NCBI GenBank assembly: GCA_030679975.1 | Contig: JAUXSL010000127.1 | Coordinates: 1 to 38,428, forward strand | Length of the DNA stretch: 38,428 bases | Direction: 5' to 3' | Source: Actinomycetota bacterium | Lineage (GTDB): Bacteria; Actinomycetota; Aquicultoria; CAJVYJ01; JAUVQD01 | Shown: positions 1 through 8,038 of the stretch, piece by piece | How positions within the stretch are numbered: position 1 is the first letter of the stretch | Layout: each line of letters begins with the position of its first letter | Translations under genes and position numbers: made by a program | Notes under the pieces: model-generated | What the model saw: the letters and a program-made list of their open reading frames with translations, nothing else | Told to the model about the DNA's origin: nothing | The model's database searches: none

Positions 1-50
1 CATACCGGATTTGCAGCCGGAGCGGAGTACTTAGACAGGCTCCTCGGTGG

Positions 51-56
51 TATAAT
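51..56 (+). promoter_or_regulatory. -10 box of the tRNA-Val promoter
   Basis: A perfect TATAAT lies 12 bases before the 5' end of the tRNA gene, the usual spacing for a stable-RNA promoter. I see no good -35 hexamer at 16-18 bp upstream; a TTAGAC sits closer, at 31-36. The -10 is seen directly; its use as a promoter is inferred. Confidence 0.55.
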
Positions 57-68
57 GTCTTAGTTTTG

Positions 69-140
69 GGGCGATTAGCTCAGGGGGAGAGCGCCTGCTT
101 TACACGCAGGATGTCGGAGGTTCAAATCCTCTATCGCCCA
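69..140 (+). tRNA. tRNA-Val (anticodon TAC)
   Basis: The sequence folds as a full cloverleaf. The acceptor stem is GGGCGAT paired with ATCGCCC, the D arm is GCTC...GAGC, and the anticodon stem CCTGC/GCAGG encloses the loop TTTACAC, giving anticodon TAC (reads GUA). The T arm carries GTTCAAATC. The discriminator is A140, and the CCA tail is not encoded (ACA follows). A second valine tRNA (GAC) lies near 35.6 kb. Confidence 0.96.
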
Positions 141-168
141 CAGCGCCGCGGATGGCGAGAGTTCAGTA

Positions 169-417
169 TTAGCTAATATTTAGCGCTTGTTTTATCTTGA
201 AAATCTCTTGGCGTTGGCTTTCAGATTCACGCTCAATGCGCTTAACCCACTCCGTGGTGAATATGCGTTCTTGGTCAAGTCGTCCGACCATTTTAACGAC
301 ATGATCTAGAGTCTCAGTAATTTTCCGCCCGTCTTCTTTTGTCAGTATCGATGTTTCGATATTCTGTAGGCGATCATCCATTTCCAAGAGCTTGTTAATT
401 ATCTTATTTTCTTCCAT
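169..417 (-). CDS. small coiled-coil hypothetical protein
   Basis: This 82-residue ORF encodes a charged, almost wholly helical protein rich in Glu, Lys, Arg and Gln, with heptad-like spacing of Ile and Leu (for example MDDRLQNIETSIL and RQEIFKIKQAL). It has no signal peptide, membrane segment or cysteine. Such short coiled-coil proteins are common and of unknown role; I recognise no family. The ATG at 417 has no clear Shine-Dalgarno sequence. It lies alone on the minus strand between a tRNA and a divergent ABC operon, so context gives no function. The amphipathic composition is typical of real protein rather than a random frame. Confidence 0.6.
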   Translation of the reverse strand: MEENKIINKLLEMDDRLQNIETSILTKEDGRKITETLDHVVKMVGRLDQERIFTTEWVKRIERESESQRQEIFKIKQALNIS

Positions 418-595
418 GAATTAATCATAAAGTCGGTTGGTAACTGCGTCAAGCAACGTAATTAATAAATTGTTCGAAGCTTATCCGCTAGGGCCCACGA
501 CCCAGCGTAGCTGGGCCAGAAACCACCGCTCGCATATCCTTGCAATCAAAGAGTATTATTAAACAAGCTGAATTCGACATATGAGGGCTGAAGCG
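418..595. other. divergent intergenic region with a small hairpin
   Basis: This AT-rich gap separates the coiled-coil gene from the ABC operon and should hold both promoters. CCCAGC-GTA-GCTGGG at 501-515 forms a six-base-pair hairpin. No promoter hexamer pair with good spacing stands out. Confidence 0.35.
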
Positions 596-1489
596 ATGAA
601 TATTATTGAAACCAAAAACCTGACTAAGTATTACGGAAAATCCCTTGGCATCATCGATGTCAACTTAAGCGTTGCCGAAGGCGAAATTTTTGGTTTCATC
701 GGGCCTAACGGCGCCGGAAAGTCGACAACTATCAGAACTCTCCTCGGACTCATCTATCCGACCGGCGGCAGCGCCACGATTTTTGGCAAAGACATCATAA
801 AGTTTGGCCCGGAGATCAAAGAAGAAGTCGGATACCTGCCCTCCGAGGTTTTTTATTACGACGACATGAAAGTCATCGACCTCCTGAAATATTCAGGCAG
901 TTTTTATAAGAGAGATCGGAGCGTGATCGACAAAAGGATCAAAGAACTTGCCGGCATCATGGACCTCGATCTCACTAAGAAAATAGACGATCTGTCCTAC
1001 GGAAATAAAAAGAAAGTCGGCATCGTGCAGGGCCTCCTCCATCAGCCGAAATTGATCATTCTCGACGAACCGACCGGCGGCCTCGATCCCCTGATGCAGC
1101 AAAAATTCTTTGACCTCTTAAAAGAGGAGAATGAAAAAGGCGTGACGATCCTCTTTTCCTCGCACATCTTAAGCGAGGTCCAGAAATTGTGCGACCGGGT
1201 GGCGATCATCAAAGAGGGCCGGATCATCAAGGTCCAGAGGATCAGCGACCTGATCGAAAAGAACTACAAAAGGTTCAAACTTCAAACCGCCGCCAAAGCG
1301 GAGCCGGAAAACATAAGCATCGACGGGGTCAGCGATCTCAAGATAGAAGGCACCACCGTCAGTTTCTTATACAAGGGCCCGATCAACGAGATCACGAAGA
1401 AGCTCGCCTCGCTGGACTTGACCGACCTCTGGGCGGAAGAGCCGGATCTCGAAGAGATCTTTCTGCATTACTATCAGAAGGAAGATTGA
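596..1489 (+). CDS. ABC-2 exporter ATP-binding protein
   Basis: This is a 297-residue cytosolic ATPase that should power the two permeases encoded just downstream. Walker A GPNGAGKST lies near residue 36, the signature LSYGNKKK near 137 (a Y replaces the common G in LSGG), and Walker B LIILDEPTGG near 155, followed by the switch His in SSHILSE. About 80 residues after the core form the C-terminal domain typical of NatA/CcmA-like exporter ATPases. The track starts at 581, but GAGGG at 583-587 is well placed for the ATG at 596, which gives the usual N terminus MNIIETKNLTKYYG. The substrate cannot be told; drug, antimicrobial peptide or Na+ export are all possible. It is followed after 3 bases by the first permease. 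Confidence 0.93.
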   Translation: MNIIETKNLTKYYGKSLGIIDVNLSVAEGEIFGFIGPNGAGKSTTIRTLLGLIYPTGGSATIFGKDIIKFGPEIKEEVGYLPSEVFYYDDMKVIDLLKYSGSFYKRDRSVIDKRIKELAGIMDLDLTKKIDDLSYGNKKKVGIVQGLLHQPKLIILDEPTGGLDPLMQQKFFDLLKEENEKGVTILFSSHILSEVQKLCDRVAIIKEGRIIKVQRISDLIEKNYKRFKLQTAAKAEPENISIDGVSDLKIEGTTVSFLYKGPINEITKKLASLDLTDLWAEEPDLEEIFLHYYQKED

Positions 1490-1492
1490 CCG

Positions 1493-2293
1493 ATGAACAT
1501 CTTTCTCCACGAATTACGGGCTTATCGAAGATCGACGATCATCTGGACGGTGGCGCTGGCCGCCTTGATCATGCTCTTCATGATGCTATTTCCGGCTTTC
1601 ACGAAAGATGTGGCGGAAACAAAAAAAATCATCGGCGGTCTCCCACAGGCCGTTAGGGACGCGCTCGGGATCCAGCTGACTGATTTTTTCACGATCTTCG
1701 GTTTCTACGCCTATCTTTTCTCATTCGTCGTGCTGACCGGGGCGATCCAGGCCATGAACTTGGGGACGTCGATCATCTCTAAGGAAGATAGCGGCAAGAC
1801 CGCTGAATTTCTGTTGACGAAACCTGTAACCCGTCCCCAGGTGATGACCGCCAAGTTGCTGGCGGCGCTGACCACGCTGGCGTTCACCAACGTAGTTTAC
1901 TTGTTTGCCGCCGGAACCGCGGCCGGCGCCGCCGCGAAAGAGCCCTTCAGCATGAAGATATTTATTATGGTCTCGCTCACTTTATTCTTCGTGCAGCTGA
2001 TGTTTTTGGCTTTGGGGGTTCTGGTTTCCGTGATCATGCCGAAGATAAAGTCCGTGATAGCCGTCTCGCTCCCGGTGGTCTTCGCCTTTTTCATCATCGG
2101 TGTGATCGGCTCGATTCTCGACAACGAAGCCAGCCGATACGCGAGCCCGTTCAAATACTACGATACGCCCTATATCGTTAAGCATGGGGCCTACGAGTGG
2201 CGATTTATCGTGATCGAGATAATTTTCGTAATCGTCGCCGTCGCTGCCAGTTATGTGATTTTCGCGAAAAAAGATATCCGGGCGGCGTCATGA
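1493..2293 (+). CDS. ABC-2 family permease (first of a pair)
   Basis: This 266-residue integral membrane protein has about six hydrophobic segments, starting with IIWTVALAALIMLFM. It contains the conserved EDSGKTAEFLLTKPV stretch seen in ABC-2 (NatB-like) permeases, where the cytosolic loop contacts the ATPase. The ATG follows the ATPase stop by 3 bases, and its stop overlaps the next start (ATGA), so the three genes form one tightly coupled operon. It is a clear paralogue of the next gene: both open MN-x-FL-x-ELRA and share the E-F-L-x-x-KPV-x-R loop, so the complex is probably a heterodimer. Substrate unknown. Confidence 0.9.
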   Translation: MNIFLHELRAYRRSTIIWTVALAALIMLFMMLFPAFTKDVAETKKIIGGLPQAVRDALGIQLTDFFTIFGFYAYLFSFVVLTGAIQAMNLGTSIISKEDSGKTAEFLLTKPVTRPQVMTAKLLAALTTLAFTNVVYLFAAGTAAGAAAKEPFSMKIFIMVSLTLFFVQLMFLALGVLVSVIMPKIKSVIAVSLPVVFAFFIIGVIGSILDNEASRYASPFKYYDTPYIVKHGAYEWRFIVIEIIFVIVAVAASYVIFAKKDIRAAS

Positions 2294-3090
2294 ACGTATT
2301 TCTTAGAGAGCTGCGGGCCCACCGGACCGCCCTGATATTCTGGTGCATCGGCATGTTCGCCATGGTCGGCTCGGGCATGGGCAAATACGCCGCGTACGAA
2401 AGCTCCGGCACTTCGGTAAACACCCTGGTGAGACAGCTTCCCCGGGCGGTGCAGATTATCCTGGGGATGGGCTCGTTCGATCTTTCGAAAGCCATCGGTT
2501 TTTACGGCGTTCTCTACCTGTACTTAATAGTGATGGCGACCATTCACGCCGCGGTGCTCGGCGCCGAGATTATCTCCAAGGAAGAACGGGACAGGACGTC
2601 GGAATTCCTATTCGCTAAACCGGTTCCGAGGACGAAGGTCATCACCGCCAAACTTCTGGCCGCCCTGGCCAATATGATCGTGCTCAATTTGGTCACGTTG
2701 GTTTCCTCCATCTGGGTAGTCGATTATTACAATAAGGGCGGGCGGCCGGTCACTGGTGATATCGTGGCCTTGATGGCCGGAATGTTTTTCCTGCAATTAA
2801 TCTTTTTATCGATTGGTATGTCAATCGCGGCGATCAGAAAGAAACCGAAATCCGCTGCGTCGATCGCGACCGCCGTCCTGCTGGCCACCTTCATCCTCTC
2901 GGTCGCCATCGATATCAACAACAAGCTCGAATTCTTAAAATACCTGACGCCCTTTAAATATTTCGACGCCCAGGATATCCTTCCCGACGGCCGGCTTGAT
3001 CTTGGCTACGTTGCCTTGTCCGGAGGTATTATCATCGTGCTTTTGGCGGTGACATACCGGTTCTATGCAAAGAGAGATTTAAGCATTTAA
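2290..3090 (+). CDS. ABC-2 family permease (second of a pair)
   Basis: This 266-residue, six-segment membrane protein is paralogous to the gene before it, including the loop KEERDRTSEFLFAKPV. The track extends the ORF upstream to 2197, but that part (MAIYRDRDNFRNRR) only shadows the previous gene. The real start is the ATG at 2290, which overlaps the previous stop by four bases and gives MNVFLRELRAHR, matching the paralogue's N terminus. It converges on the deacetylase gene with a four-base overlap of the two 3' ends and no visible terminator between them. Confidence 0.9.
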   Translation: MNVFLRELRAHRTALIFWCIGMFAMVGSGMGKYAAYESSGTSVNTLVRQLPRAVQIILGMGSFDLSKAIGFYGVLYLYLIVMATIHAAVLGAEIISKEERDRTSEFLFAKPVPRTKVITAKLLAALANMIVLNLVTLVSSIWVVDYYNKGGRPVTGDIVALMAGMFFLQLIFLSIGMSIAAIRKKPKSAASIATAVLLATFILSVAIDINNKLEFLKYLTPFKYFDAQDILPDGRLDLGYVALSGGIIIVLLAVTYRFYAKRDLSI

Positions 3091-3884
3091 AAGAGGGCGT
3101 TGGCGAGATTCGGCGGCTGGTTTTTTGTTATCACGTCGAACCGGTACCCCTGAGATTTTAAGAAGTCGATTATGACCGGCAGAGCGACCACGGTGTCCGC
3201 ATGGGTATCGTGCATCAGAATGATCGGCGGCGTGCCCGGCGGCAGAGCCGCCACCTGGGCCTGGACGTTGCCGATCATAGTCTGGGTGGTGGCGCCCGGT
3301 TCCGTATCTCCCGAATTTACCGTCCACAGCGTGGTGCGGTAACCGGTGGTCGGCATGACCTGATAGAGGGTGGCGTTGAAGTTACCGGCGGCGCCTCCGG
3401 GCGGCCGGGTTATTTTTGGCCTGATTCCGATAATGCTGTTGATCAGGTCCTCGTTCTGTTTCAGCGACCCTAAGTAACCGTCCGGGGAAGGCCCCCCGTA
3501 TAACTCGGCGTATCTGTGACTAAAAGTGTGGTTGCCGATCTGGTGGCCGTCATAATAAGTATTTAGAAGTATCTCCGGGTGGGTCTGCACTCTATATCCG
3601 ACCACAAAGAAAGTCGCTCTGACTTTGTAGCGTCTCAAGACCTCGAGGACCTGCGGCGTGTATGTCGCCTCCGGCCCGTCGTCAATGGTGAGATAAGCGA
3701 TTTTTGGCGGAGCCGGCGGCGGCGGGACCAAAGGGATCCGCCGGTCTTTGAGGGCGGTTCCCGCCGCGGACGTATATGCGCCCATCGACCACAGTCCGAC
3801 AACGATCAACGTCGCCAGGACAAATTGTTTAGTTCCCCCGCGCCCGCTTGTGAATTTCATCTTAACTACTTGGATATCTTTCAC
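3087..3884 (-). CDS. polysaccharide deacetylase (NodB domain)
   Basis: This is a membrane-anchored or secreted carbohydrate esterase family 4 enzyme that removes acetyl groups from peptidoglycan or another N-acetylated glycan. A basic N terminus and one hydrophobic segment (QFVLATLIVVGLWSMGAY) come first, then a Pro-rich linker (VPPPPAPP). The NodB domain follows, with motif 1 TIDDGPE near residue 66, the metal-binding HTFSH in GNHTFSH, R-P-P-G-G, and the late motif LMHDTHADT. The track uses a GTG start at 3884; an ATG at 3860 is equally possible, and neither has a strong ribosome site. It lies 28 bases behind the helicase gene in the same direction and is probably co-transcribed with it. Confidence 0.92.
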   Translation of the reverse strand: MKDIQVVKMKFTSGRGGTKQFVLATLIVVGLWSMGAYTSAAGTALKDRRIPLVPPPPAPPKIAYLTIDDGPEATYTPQVLEVLRRYKVRATFFVVGYRVQTHPEILLNTYYDGHQIGNHTFSHRYAELYGGPSPDGYLGSLKQNEDLINSIIGIRPKITRPPGGAAGNFNATLYQVMPTTGYRTTLWTVNSGDTEPGATTQTMIGNVQAQVAALPPGTPPIILMHDTHADTVVALPVIIDFLKSQGYRFDVITKNQPPNLANALF

Positions 3885-3912
3885 AAGCCGCGCCGCCTAA
3901 ACTAAAAGGGCG

Positions 3913-5097
3913 CTATTCCACAAAGGTCAGGGCGGCGCCGGTCTTATCGGCCCGTCCGGTTCGGCCGATCCGATGGACGTAATCCTCATATGTCTCCGGC
4001 AGATCGAAATTGATCACATGGGTTACGTTGTCGATATCCAAGCCCCTTGACGCGACGTCGGTGGCGAGCAAGGCCTGGATCTGGTTGTCCTTGAACTTAT
4101 TCAGCGCAAGTTGGCGCTGGCTTTGACTTTTATTTCCGTGAATAGACGCCACATTAAAACCGCGGGCGTGGAGCTGTTTCGATAATTTTTCCATGCCCCA
4201 TTTTGTCCGTCCAAAGACCAACACCTTGTCGAAACCATCTTTAATCAGTAGCTCGTGAAGGACTTCGATTTTTGCCCGGCCGTTGGTCTTAATAATATCT
4301 TGGTCCACATTTTCCGAGGCTTTCTCCGATTCGACGACCACAAAAACCGGGTCGACGGAAACGCTTCGCATTATATCTATTACCTTATCCGTCGTCGTCG
4401 CGGAAAAAAATAGCGAGTGGCGCTTTTCCGGTAAGCGGTCGACGATATGCGTTACGTCATGGATAAAACCCATATCGAGCATTCTATCCACTTCGTCCAA
4501 GACGATCGTGGAGAAATCGGCAAAATTAAGCTTTCTTCTCTGGTCCAGGTCCTTCAACCTTCCCGGGGTCCCGATGACGAAATGCGGTCTCTCTCTTAAG
4601 TCATCGATTTGACGGTTTATCGACGCTCCGCCGATGCAAAGAGCTCCGGACAACCTTAAGCCCCGTCCGAACAACTTCAGTTCGTCGTGGATCTGGGTCG
4701 CCAACTCGCGGGTGGGAGTGACGATTAAAACTCTGGAGCTGTAGTTATTGATGACTTTATCGATCAGCGGGATTAGAAACGCCGCCGTCTTGCCCGTTCC
4801 CGTATTGGCCGTCCCGACTACATCTTTGCCGGCCAGAATATGAGGAATGGCCTGGTCTTGGATGGGGGTCGGGTTGATGTATCCCCTGGCCCGCACGTTC
4901 GACTTTATTCGTTCATGGACCGGAAAATCATCAAACTTATGTGAGGACACATATTCGACCTTAGGCTGGTTCGGCACGCCTTTCTTCACTAAAGATGACG
5001 GGTCGAAAGACGTCTGCTTTTTTCTTTTTGCGGCAGGCCGTGGCTGGCTCCGGAACCGGTCGCGATTGTTCGAATTTGAGTACGCGTAACTTGACAT
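3913..5097 (-). CDS. DEAD-box ATP-dependent RNA helicase (DEVD variant)
   Basis: This 394-residue helicase should unwind RNA duplexes in ribosome assembly or mRNA turnover. A basic, Ser/Asn/Arg-rich tail of about 40 residues precedes the core. Visible motifs are the Q motif (PTPIQDQ), motif I (ANTGTGKT), Ia (PTRELA), GG, Ib (TPGR), motif II, III (SAT), V (ATDVASRGLDI) and VI (HRIGRTGR). Motif II reads DEVD rather than DEAD, a conservative change known in some family members. The RhlE/CshA-like core ends soon after motif VI with no RNA-binding tail. The track's TTG at 5103 lies only 4 bases from GAGG; the ATG at 5097 has about 10 bases and is preferred. Confidence 0.95.
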   Translation of the reverse strand: MSSYAYSNSNNRDRFRSQPRPAAKRKKQTSFDPSSLVKKGVPNQPKVEYVSSHKFDDFPVHERIKSNVRARGYINPTPIQDQAIPHILAGKDVVGTANTGTGKTAAFLIPLIDKVINNYSSRVLIVTPTRELATQIHDELKLFGRGLRLSGALCIGGASINRQIDDLRERPHFVIGTPGRLKDLDQRRKLNFADFSTIVLDEVDRMLDMGFIHDVTHIVDRLPEKRHSLFFSATTTDKVIDIMRSVSVDPVFVVVESEKASENVDQDIIKTNGRAKIEVLHELLIKDGFDKVLVFGRTKWGMEKLSKQLHARGFNVASIHGNKSQSQRQLALNKFKDNQIQALLATDVASRGLDIDNVTHVINFDLPETYEDYVHRIGRTGRADKTGAALTFVE

Positions 5098-5377
5098 AGA
5101 CAAAATACCTCATTTTTAGTAAACAGAAATGGTAAAAGACAAGAAGGGTGAACTCAACGAGCTTAAACCTGATGACTGCTATCACATAATCAACCTATGA
5201 ATCATACTACGCTTAGTAGGTAATTGCAAATTATCAGCTCTCGTTGATATTTTTTTCCGCTCCGCGTTTAGTCCCGGATCTCCGTGGTATATAAGAGAAG
5301 TCATAAGTTGTGAGCGGCATCGAGGTCGTGGGTGTCGCATTATTTATGCCCAAAAGGTTAACGAGGGGGAAGAAAAA
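5098..5377. other. divergent gap between helicase and small protein
   Basis: About 280 bases carry no convincing gene. The half next to the helicase is AT-rich and would be a long 5' leader for it, as seen for cold-induced helicases, but I can identify no cold-shock element. A GTATATAAG at about 5286-5294 could be a -10 for the plus-strand gene. A strong purine-rich GAGGGGGAAG sits at 5363-5372. Confidence 0.35.
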
Positions 5378-5578
5378 TTGCCAAACGAGATCCAGAGAAA
5401 GCACTTTACGGAACAGGAAGCGGTAGTCGAAGAGGCGCTGACAACATCGCTGGACTATCTAGTCCGCGCTCATAACAAATTTGGCGCGGCTATCCAGGAC
5501 AGGGAGCTGCAAGAAGAATTCGCGCAGGGAATCGGGCGGGCGCAGGAAGTTCTGGCAAAGCTGGGCGTGGAATCTTAG
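5378..5578 (+). CDS. small acidic helical protein of unknown function
   Basis: This ORF of 66 residues is rich in Glu, Gln and Ala and predicted wholly helical (EQEAVVEEALTTSLDYLVRAHNKFG). It has no cysteines, signal peptide or membrane segment. The TTG start is convincing because a very strong Shine-Dalgarno GAGGGGGAAG lies about 6 bases upstream; the ATG at 5346 is in another frame. I do not recognise the family. It stands alone, divergent from the helicase and convergent on the MacB-like ATPase gene. Confidence 0.65.
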   Translation: MPNEIQRKHFTEQEAVVEEALTTSLDYLVRAHNKFGAAIQDRELQEEFAQGIGRAQEVLAKLGVES

Positions 5579-5588
5579 CTTCGCCCCC

Positions 5589-6248
5589 TTAAACGACGCG
5601 TCCATCCAACATTCGCACTATCCGCTTGGCGCGTCGGCCGACCGATTCTTCGTGGGTGACAATGACCAGGGTCTTTTTCCCTTCGCCCCAGATATCCGTC
5701 AACAAGTCCATTATCATATCGCCGCTCTTTGAATCGAGGCTGCCGGTCGGTTCATCCGCCAGGATAATCCTGGGTGAGTTGGCCAAGGCGCGGGCGATAG
5801 CGACCCGCTGGCGCTCGCCGCCCGATAGTTGGGGCGGGTACCCCTGGGCGCGTTTGCCAAGACCGACGAGCTCAATTAGGTCCAAAGCCTGCCGGCGCCG
5901 CTCTCGCGCCCCCAACCGGCTTTCGAACATCGGCAGGATGACGTTTTCCAGGGCCGTCTGCGCCGGTATCAGGTTATGCAGTTGAAAAACGAAACCGACG
6001 GTCCGCGCGCGGTAGGATGTCAGGTCCCGCCCGGCCATCAGGTCTTGACCGGCTACGGACAGACAGCCCGAATCCGGATGATCAAGGCCGCCGAGCATAT
6101 TGAGCAAGGTAGATTTACCGCTGCCTGAAGGACCCATAATGGCGACGAATTCTCCATCTGCGATATCAAGGTCGATACCGTCTAGGGCCTTTATCCGGTC
6201 GCCGTCAAAGTACTTTCGCAAAGCGCGGGCCTTAATGATATTACTCAT
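5589..6248 (-). CDS. MacB/LolD-type ABC transporter ATP-binding protein
   Basis: This 219-residue cytosolic ATPase belongs to the MacB/LolD/FtsE class, which drives mechanotransmission through FtsX-like permeases rather than pumping through a channel. Walker A GPSGSGKST lies near residue 39, the signature LSGGERQRVAIARAL near 140, and Walker B IILADEPTGSLD near 160; that last motif is diagnostic of this class. The track extends it to 6326, but the extension lies in the permease gene and its residues (STRPGARPGFRRRRR) are an antiframe. The ATG at 6248 overlaps the permease stop by 8 bases, showing coupling. Likely roles are export of a peptide, lipoprotein or drug at the envelope. Confidence 0.94.
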   Translation of the reverse strand: MSNIIKARALRKYFDGDRIKALDGIDLDIADGEFVAIMGPSGSGKSTLLNMLGGLDHPDSGCLSVAGQDLMAGRDLTSYRARTVGFVFQLHNLIPAQTALENVILPMFESRLGARERRRQALDLIELVGLGKRAQGYPPQLSGGERQRVAIARALANSPRIILADEPTGSLDSKSGDMIMDLLTDIWGEGKKTLVIVTHEESVGRRAKRIVRMLDGRVV

Positions 6249-7362
6249 AGCGCAGCGCCTCCGCCGGCGAAAACCGGGTCGCGCGCCAGGCCGGGTAGAG
6301 ACCGCCGCCAATGCTGACCAAGACACCGACCAAAACGGCGCGCTCGAATATCTTAAATGAATAGTCGGGCACGAGGAAGCTCTGGGCGACGGGGTAGGTC
6401 ATGATGAAATGAATGACGCCTAGACCGATGGCGATGCCGACTCCGATAGACAGGACCCCCAGCAAAAACGCTTCGCCCAGGATCATCGTGAGCACCCGCC
6501 GCTTTTTCCAGCCGACGGCCCGCAGGATGCCGATCTCGCGAGTGCGCTCGAAGACACTCATCATTACCGTATTCATAACCCCGATACCACCGATGACAAC
6601 CGCAAGTACGGAGATGGCCGTGCTGGTGAAATCCATGATCTCCATACCTGAGTCGACCGAGGAAAAATCCTCGACCGACGCCAGAGTCGTAAGGTCGCCG
6701 TCGAACTTTTTCTCGAACTTGTCCGTAAAACTTTCTATGTCGGTGACTTTGTCCGTGACCTTGACCAAGACCATCGTCACCTGGTTTTCCTTTTTGTCCA
6801 TTTTCTGCAGATTGGCAAGGGGGACCAGTCCGCCCCCGTCTTGCATCGGATTGCCGGTTTGAAAGATGCCGACGATCTGGAAGTTCTTGCCGCGCACCGG
6901 CAGCGTGTCGCCGATTTTCAAGTCAAGGTTCTTCGCGGCGATTTTGCCGATCACGAGTTCATCTTTGCCATCGTCAAAAAAGCGACCTCGTGTCAGGTCG
7001 GCCTCGATCGCGCCGATGTCCCGGCGGTCGATGCCGAACAAGGTAAACATAGGGTTTTTCGGGGTTTGGACAAACCCGAGCAAGACCCCGATCGCGCTCT
7101 TGACCCCAGGGGTGGCGCGGATTTCCTTAAGTTGGTCGCGGGTTATCGAGCTAAAACTGAAGTCGGCTACGTCGCCTTGTGCGACTGTGAAATCCGCCTC
7201 GCCGGTCTTAATGATCTTCTCCATCGTGTTTGAGAGACCGCCTGTAATGATGCCGAGCGTGACGATGGTGGCGATTCCGAGGCTGATGCCGAGCACAGTC
7301 AGTATGGTCCGCGACTTCCGCCGCCAGAGGTTTTTGATTATCAAAGCAGCGAAAGCAAGCAT
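6241..7362 (-). CDS. MacB/FtsX-like ABC transporter permease
   Basis: This 373-residue protein has the MacB topology: one membrane helix near residues 21-43, a large extracytoplasmic MacB-PCD domain, then three C-terminal helices (FtsX domain) including ISVLAVVIGGIGVMNTVMMSVFERTREIGILRAVG, of which the last part is the family hallmark. The track begins at a TTG at 7398 inside the previous gene; the ATG at 7362 gives the typical start MLAFAALIIKNLWRRKSRT. No Shine-Dalgarno precedes that ATG; instead a -10 box ends six bases before it, which suggests a leaderless transcript. It is coupled to its ATPase by an 8-base overlap. Confidence 0.93.
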   Translation of the reverse strand: MLAFAALIIKNLWRRKSRTILTVLGISLGIATIVTLGIITGGLSNTMEKIIKTGEADFTVAQGDVADFSFSSITRDQLKEIRATPGVKSAIGVLLGFVQTPKNPMFTLFGIDRRDIGAIEADLTRGRFFDDGKDELVIGKIAAKNLDLKIGDTLPVRGKNFQIVGIFQTGNPMQDGGGLVPLANLQKMDKKENQVTMVLVKVTDKVTDIESFTDKFEKKFDGDLTTLASVEDFSSVDSGMEIMDFTSTAISVLAVVIGGIGVMNTVMMSVFERTREIGILRAVGWKKRRVLTMILGEAFLLGVLSIGVGIAIGLGVIHFIMTYPVAQSFLVPDYSFKIFERAVLVGVLVSIGGGLYPAWRATRFSPAEALRYE

Positions 7363-7368
7363 CAAGTT

Positions 7369-7398
7369 ATTATAGCTAAGCCGCTTCCCGCTCTTCAA
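7369..7398 (-). promoter_or_regulatory. candidate leaderless promoter of the MacB-like operon
   Basis: On the minus strand TTGAAG (7393-7398) and TATAAT (7369-7374) are separated by 18 bases. The TATAAT ends six bases before the ATG at 7362, so transcription would start at or next to the start codon. No ribosome-binding site is present. The promoter lies in the 3' end of the YbaK gene. The elements are seen; activity is inferred. Confidence 0.5.
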
Positions 7399-7864
7399 CC
7401 ATGTCGACTAAGATGCTTTCGGTTAGATTAAAGAAGTCATGCACTTGCATCTTGACCGAGTCCATATGCGTGCCGCCGCTGAACAAAATCGTGTCATGGG
7501 AGAGAAGCCGCTCGTCAATATAGACGGGCAGATCAAGGAGCTCTCCTAAGGGCGGGACGGCGCCCAGCTCGAATTGGGGGAAGTCGCGGCTCATCTCATC
7601 TTCCAAGGCCAGGCGGGCGTGCTTGGTGCCGAATACCTCGCGGATCTTCTCCTTGCCGACCTTGCGCGACCCGGGAATGACGACGAGCGCTTGATCTCCG
7701 GCTTCATGGGTAACATGGATAACCAAGGTCTTGGCGATCTCGTCACCGGCTATCCCGAGAATATGGGCCTCCTCGATAGTGCTGAATACTTTCGCGTGCG
7801 GAATGGCCTCGTAGTCGACGCGCTTGCTGTCTAAATATTCTTTTACTTGCGGGTTGATCGCCAT
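7376..7864 (-). CDS. ybaK: YbaK/EbsC family aminoacyl-tRNA deacylase
   Basis: This 162-residue protein belongs to the YbaK/ProX editing family, which hydrolyses mischarged aminoacyl-tRNA (typically Cys- or Ala-tRNA(Pro)). Recognisable stretches are AKTLVIHV, the ALVVIPGSRKV strand carrying the family Lys region, GAVPPLG (the conserved substrate-site loop) and FSGGTHMDSVKM. The track starts at 7897; GGAGG spaced 6 bases before the ATG at 7864 marks the real start, MAINPQVKEYLDSK. It lies upstream of the MacB-like operon but probably forms a separate unit. The name is by family; exact editing specificity cannot be read from sequence. Confidence 0.9.
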   Translation of the reverse strand: MAINPQVKEYLDSKRVDYEAIPHAKVFSTIEEAHILGIAGDEIAKTLVIHVTHEAGDQALVVIPGSRKVGKEKIREVFGTKHARLALEDEMSRDFPQFELGAVPPLGELLDLPVYIDERLLSHDTILFSGGTHMDSVKMQVHDFFNLTESILVDMVEEREAA

Positions 7865-7975
7865 CTTCGACCTCCATAAACAATCAGCAGCCTTCATATA
7901 GTATTGTTCCCGTTAGCTGTCTTTAGTGAACTTCAGTCCGAGCCGGCGGCGCCTGCCGGCGCCGGAATAAAACAT

Positions 7976-8003
7976 TTGACATGTAACATCAATGATGTAA
8001 CAT
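7976..8003 (+). promoter_or_regulatory. merR promoter with direct-repeat operator
   Basis: A perfect -35 TTGACA (7976-7981) is followed after 16 bases by TAACAT (7998-8003). The nonamer ATGTAACAT occurs twice, at 7981-7989 and 7995-8003, so the two copies sit between and over the promoter hexamers. The inner part ACATC-AAT-GATGT is also a dyad. MerR-family regulators bind exactly this spacer position. The binding is inferred. Confidence 0.6.
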
Positions 8004-8038
8004 GGGCGATGTCACAGTGGTACTGGTAGGAGGATCTA

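Noticed and set aside
2197-2289. N-terminal extension of the second permease (MAIYRDRDNFRNRRRR)
   Set aside because: It overlaps the first permease out of frame; the ATG at 2290 has a stop-start overlap and aligns with the paralogue.
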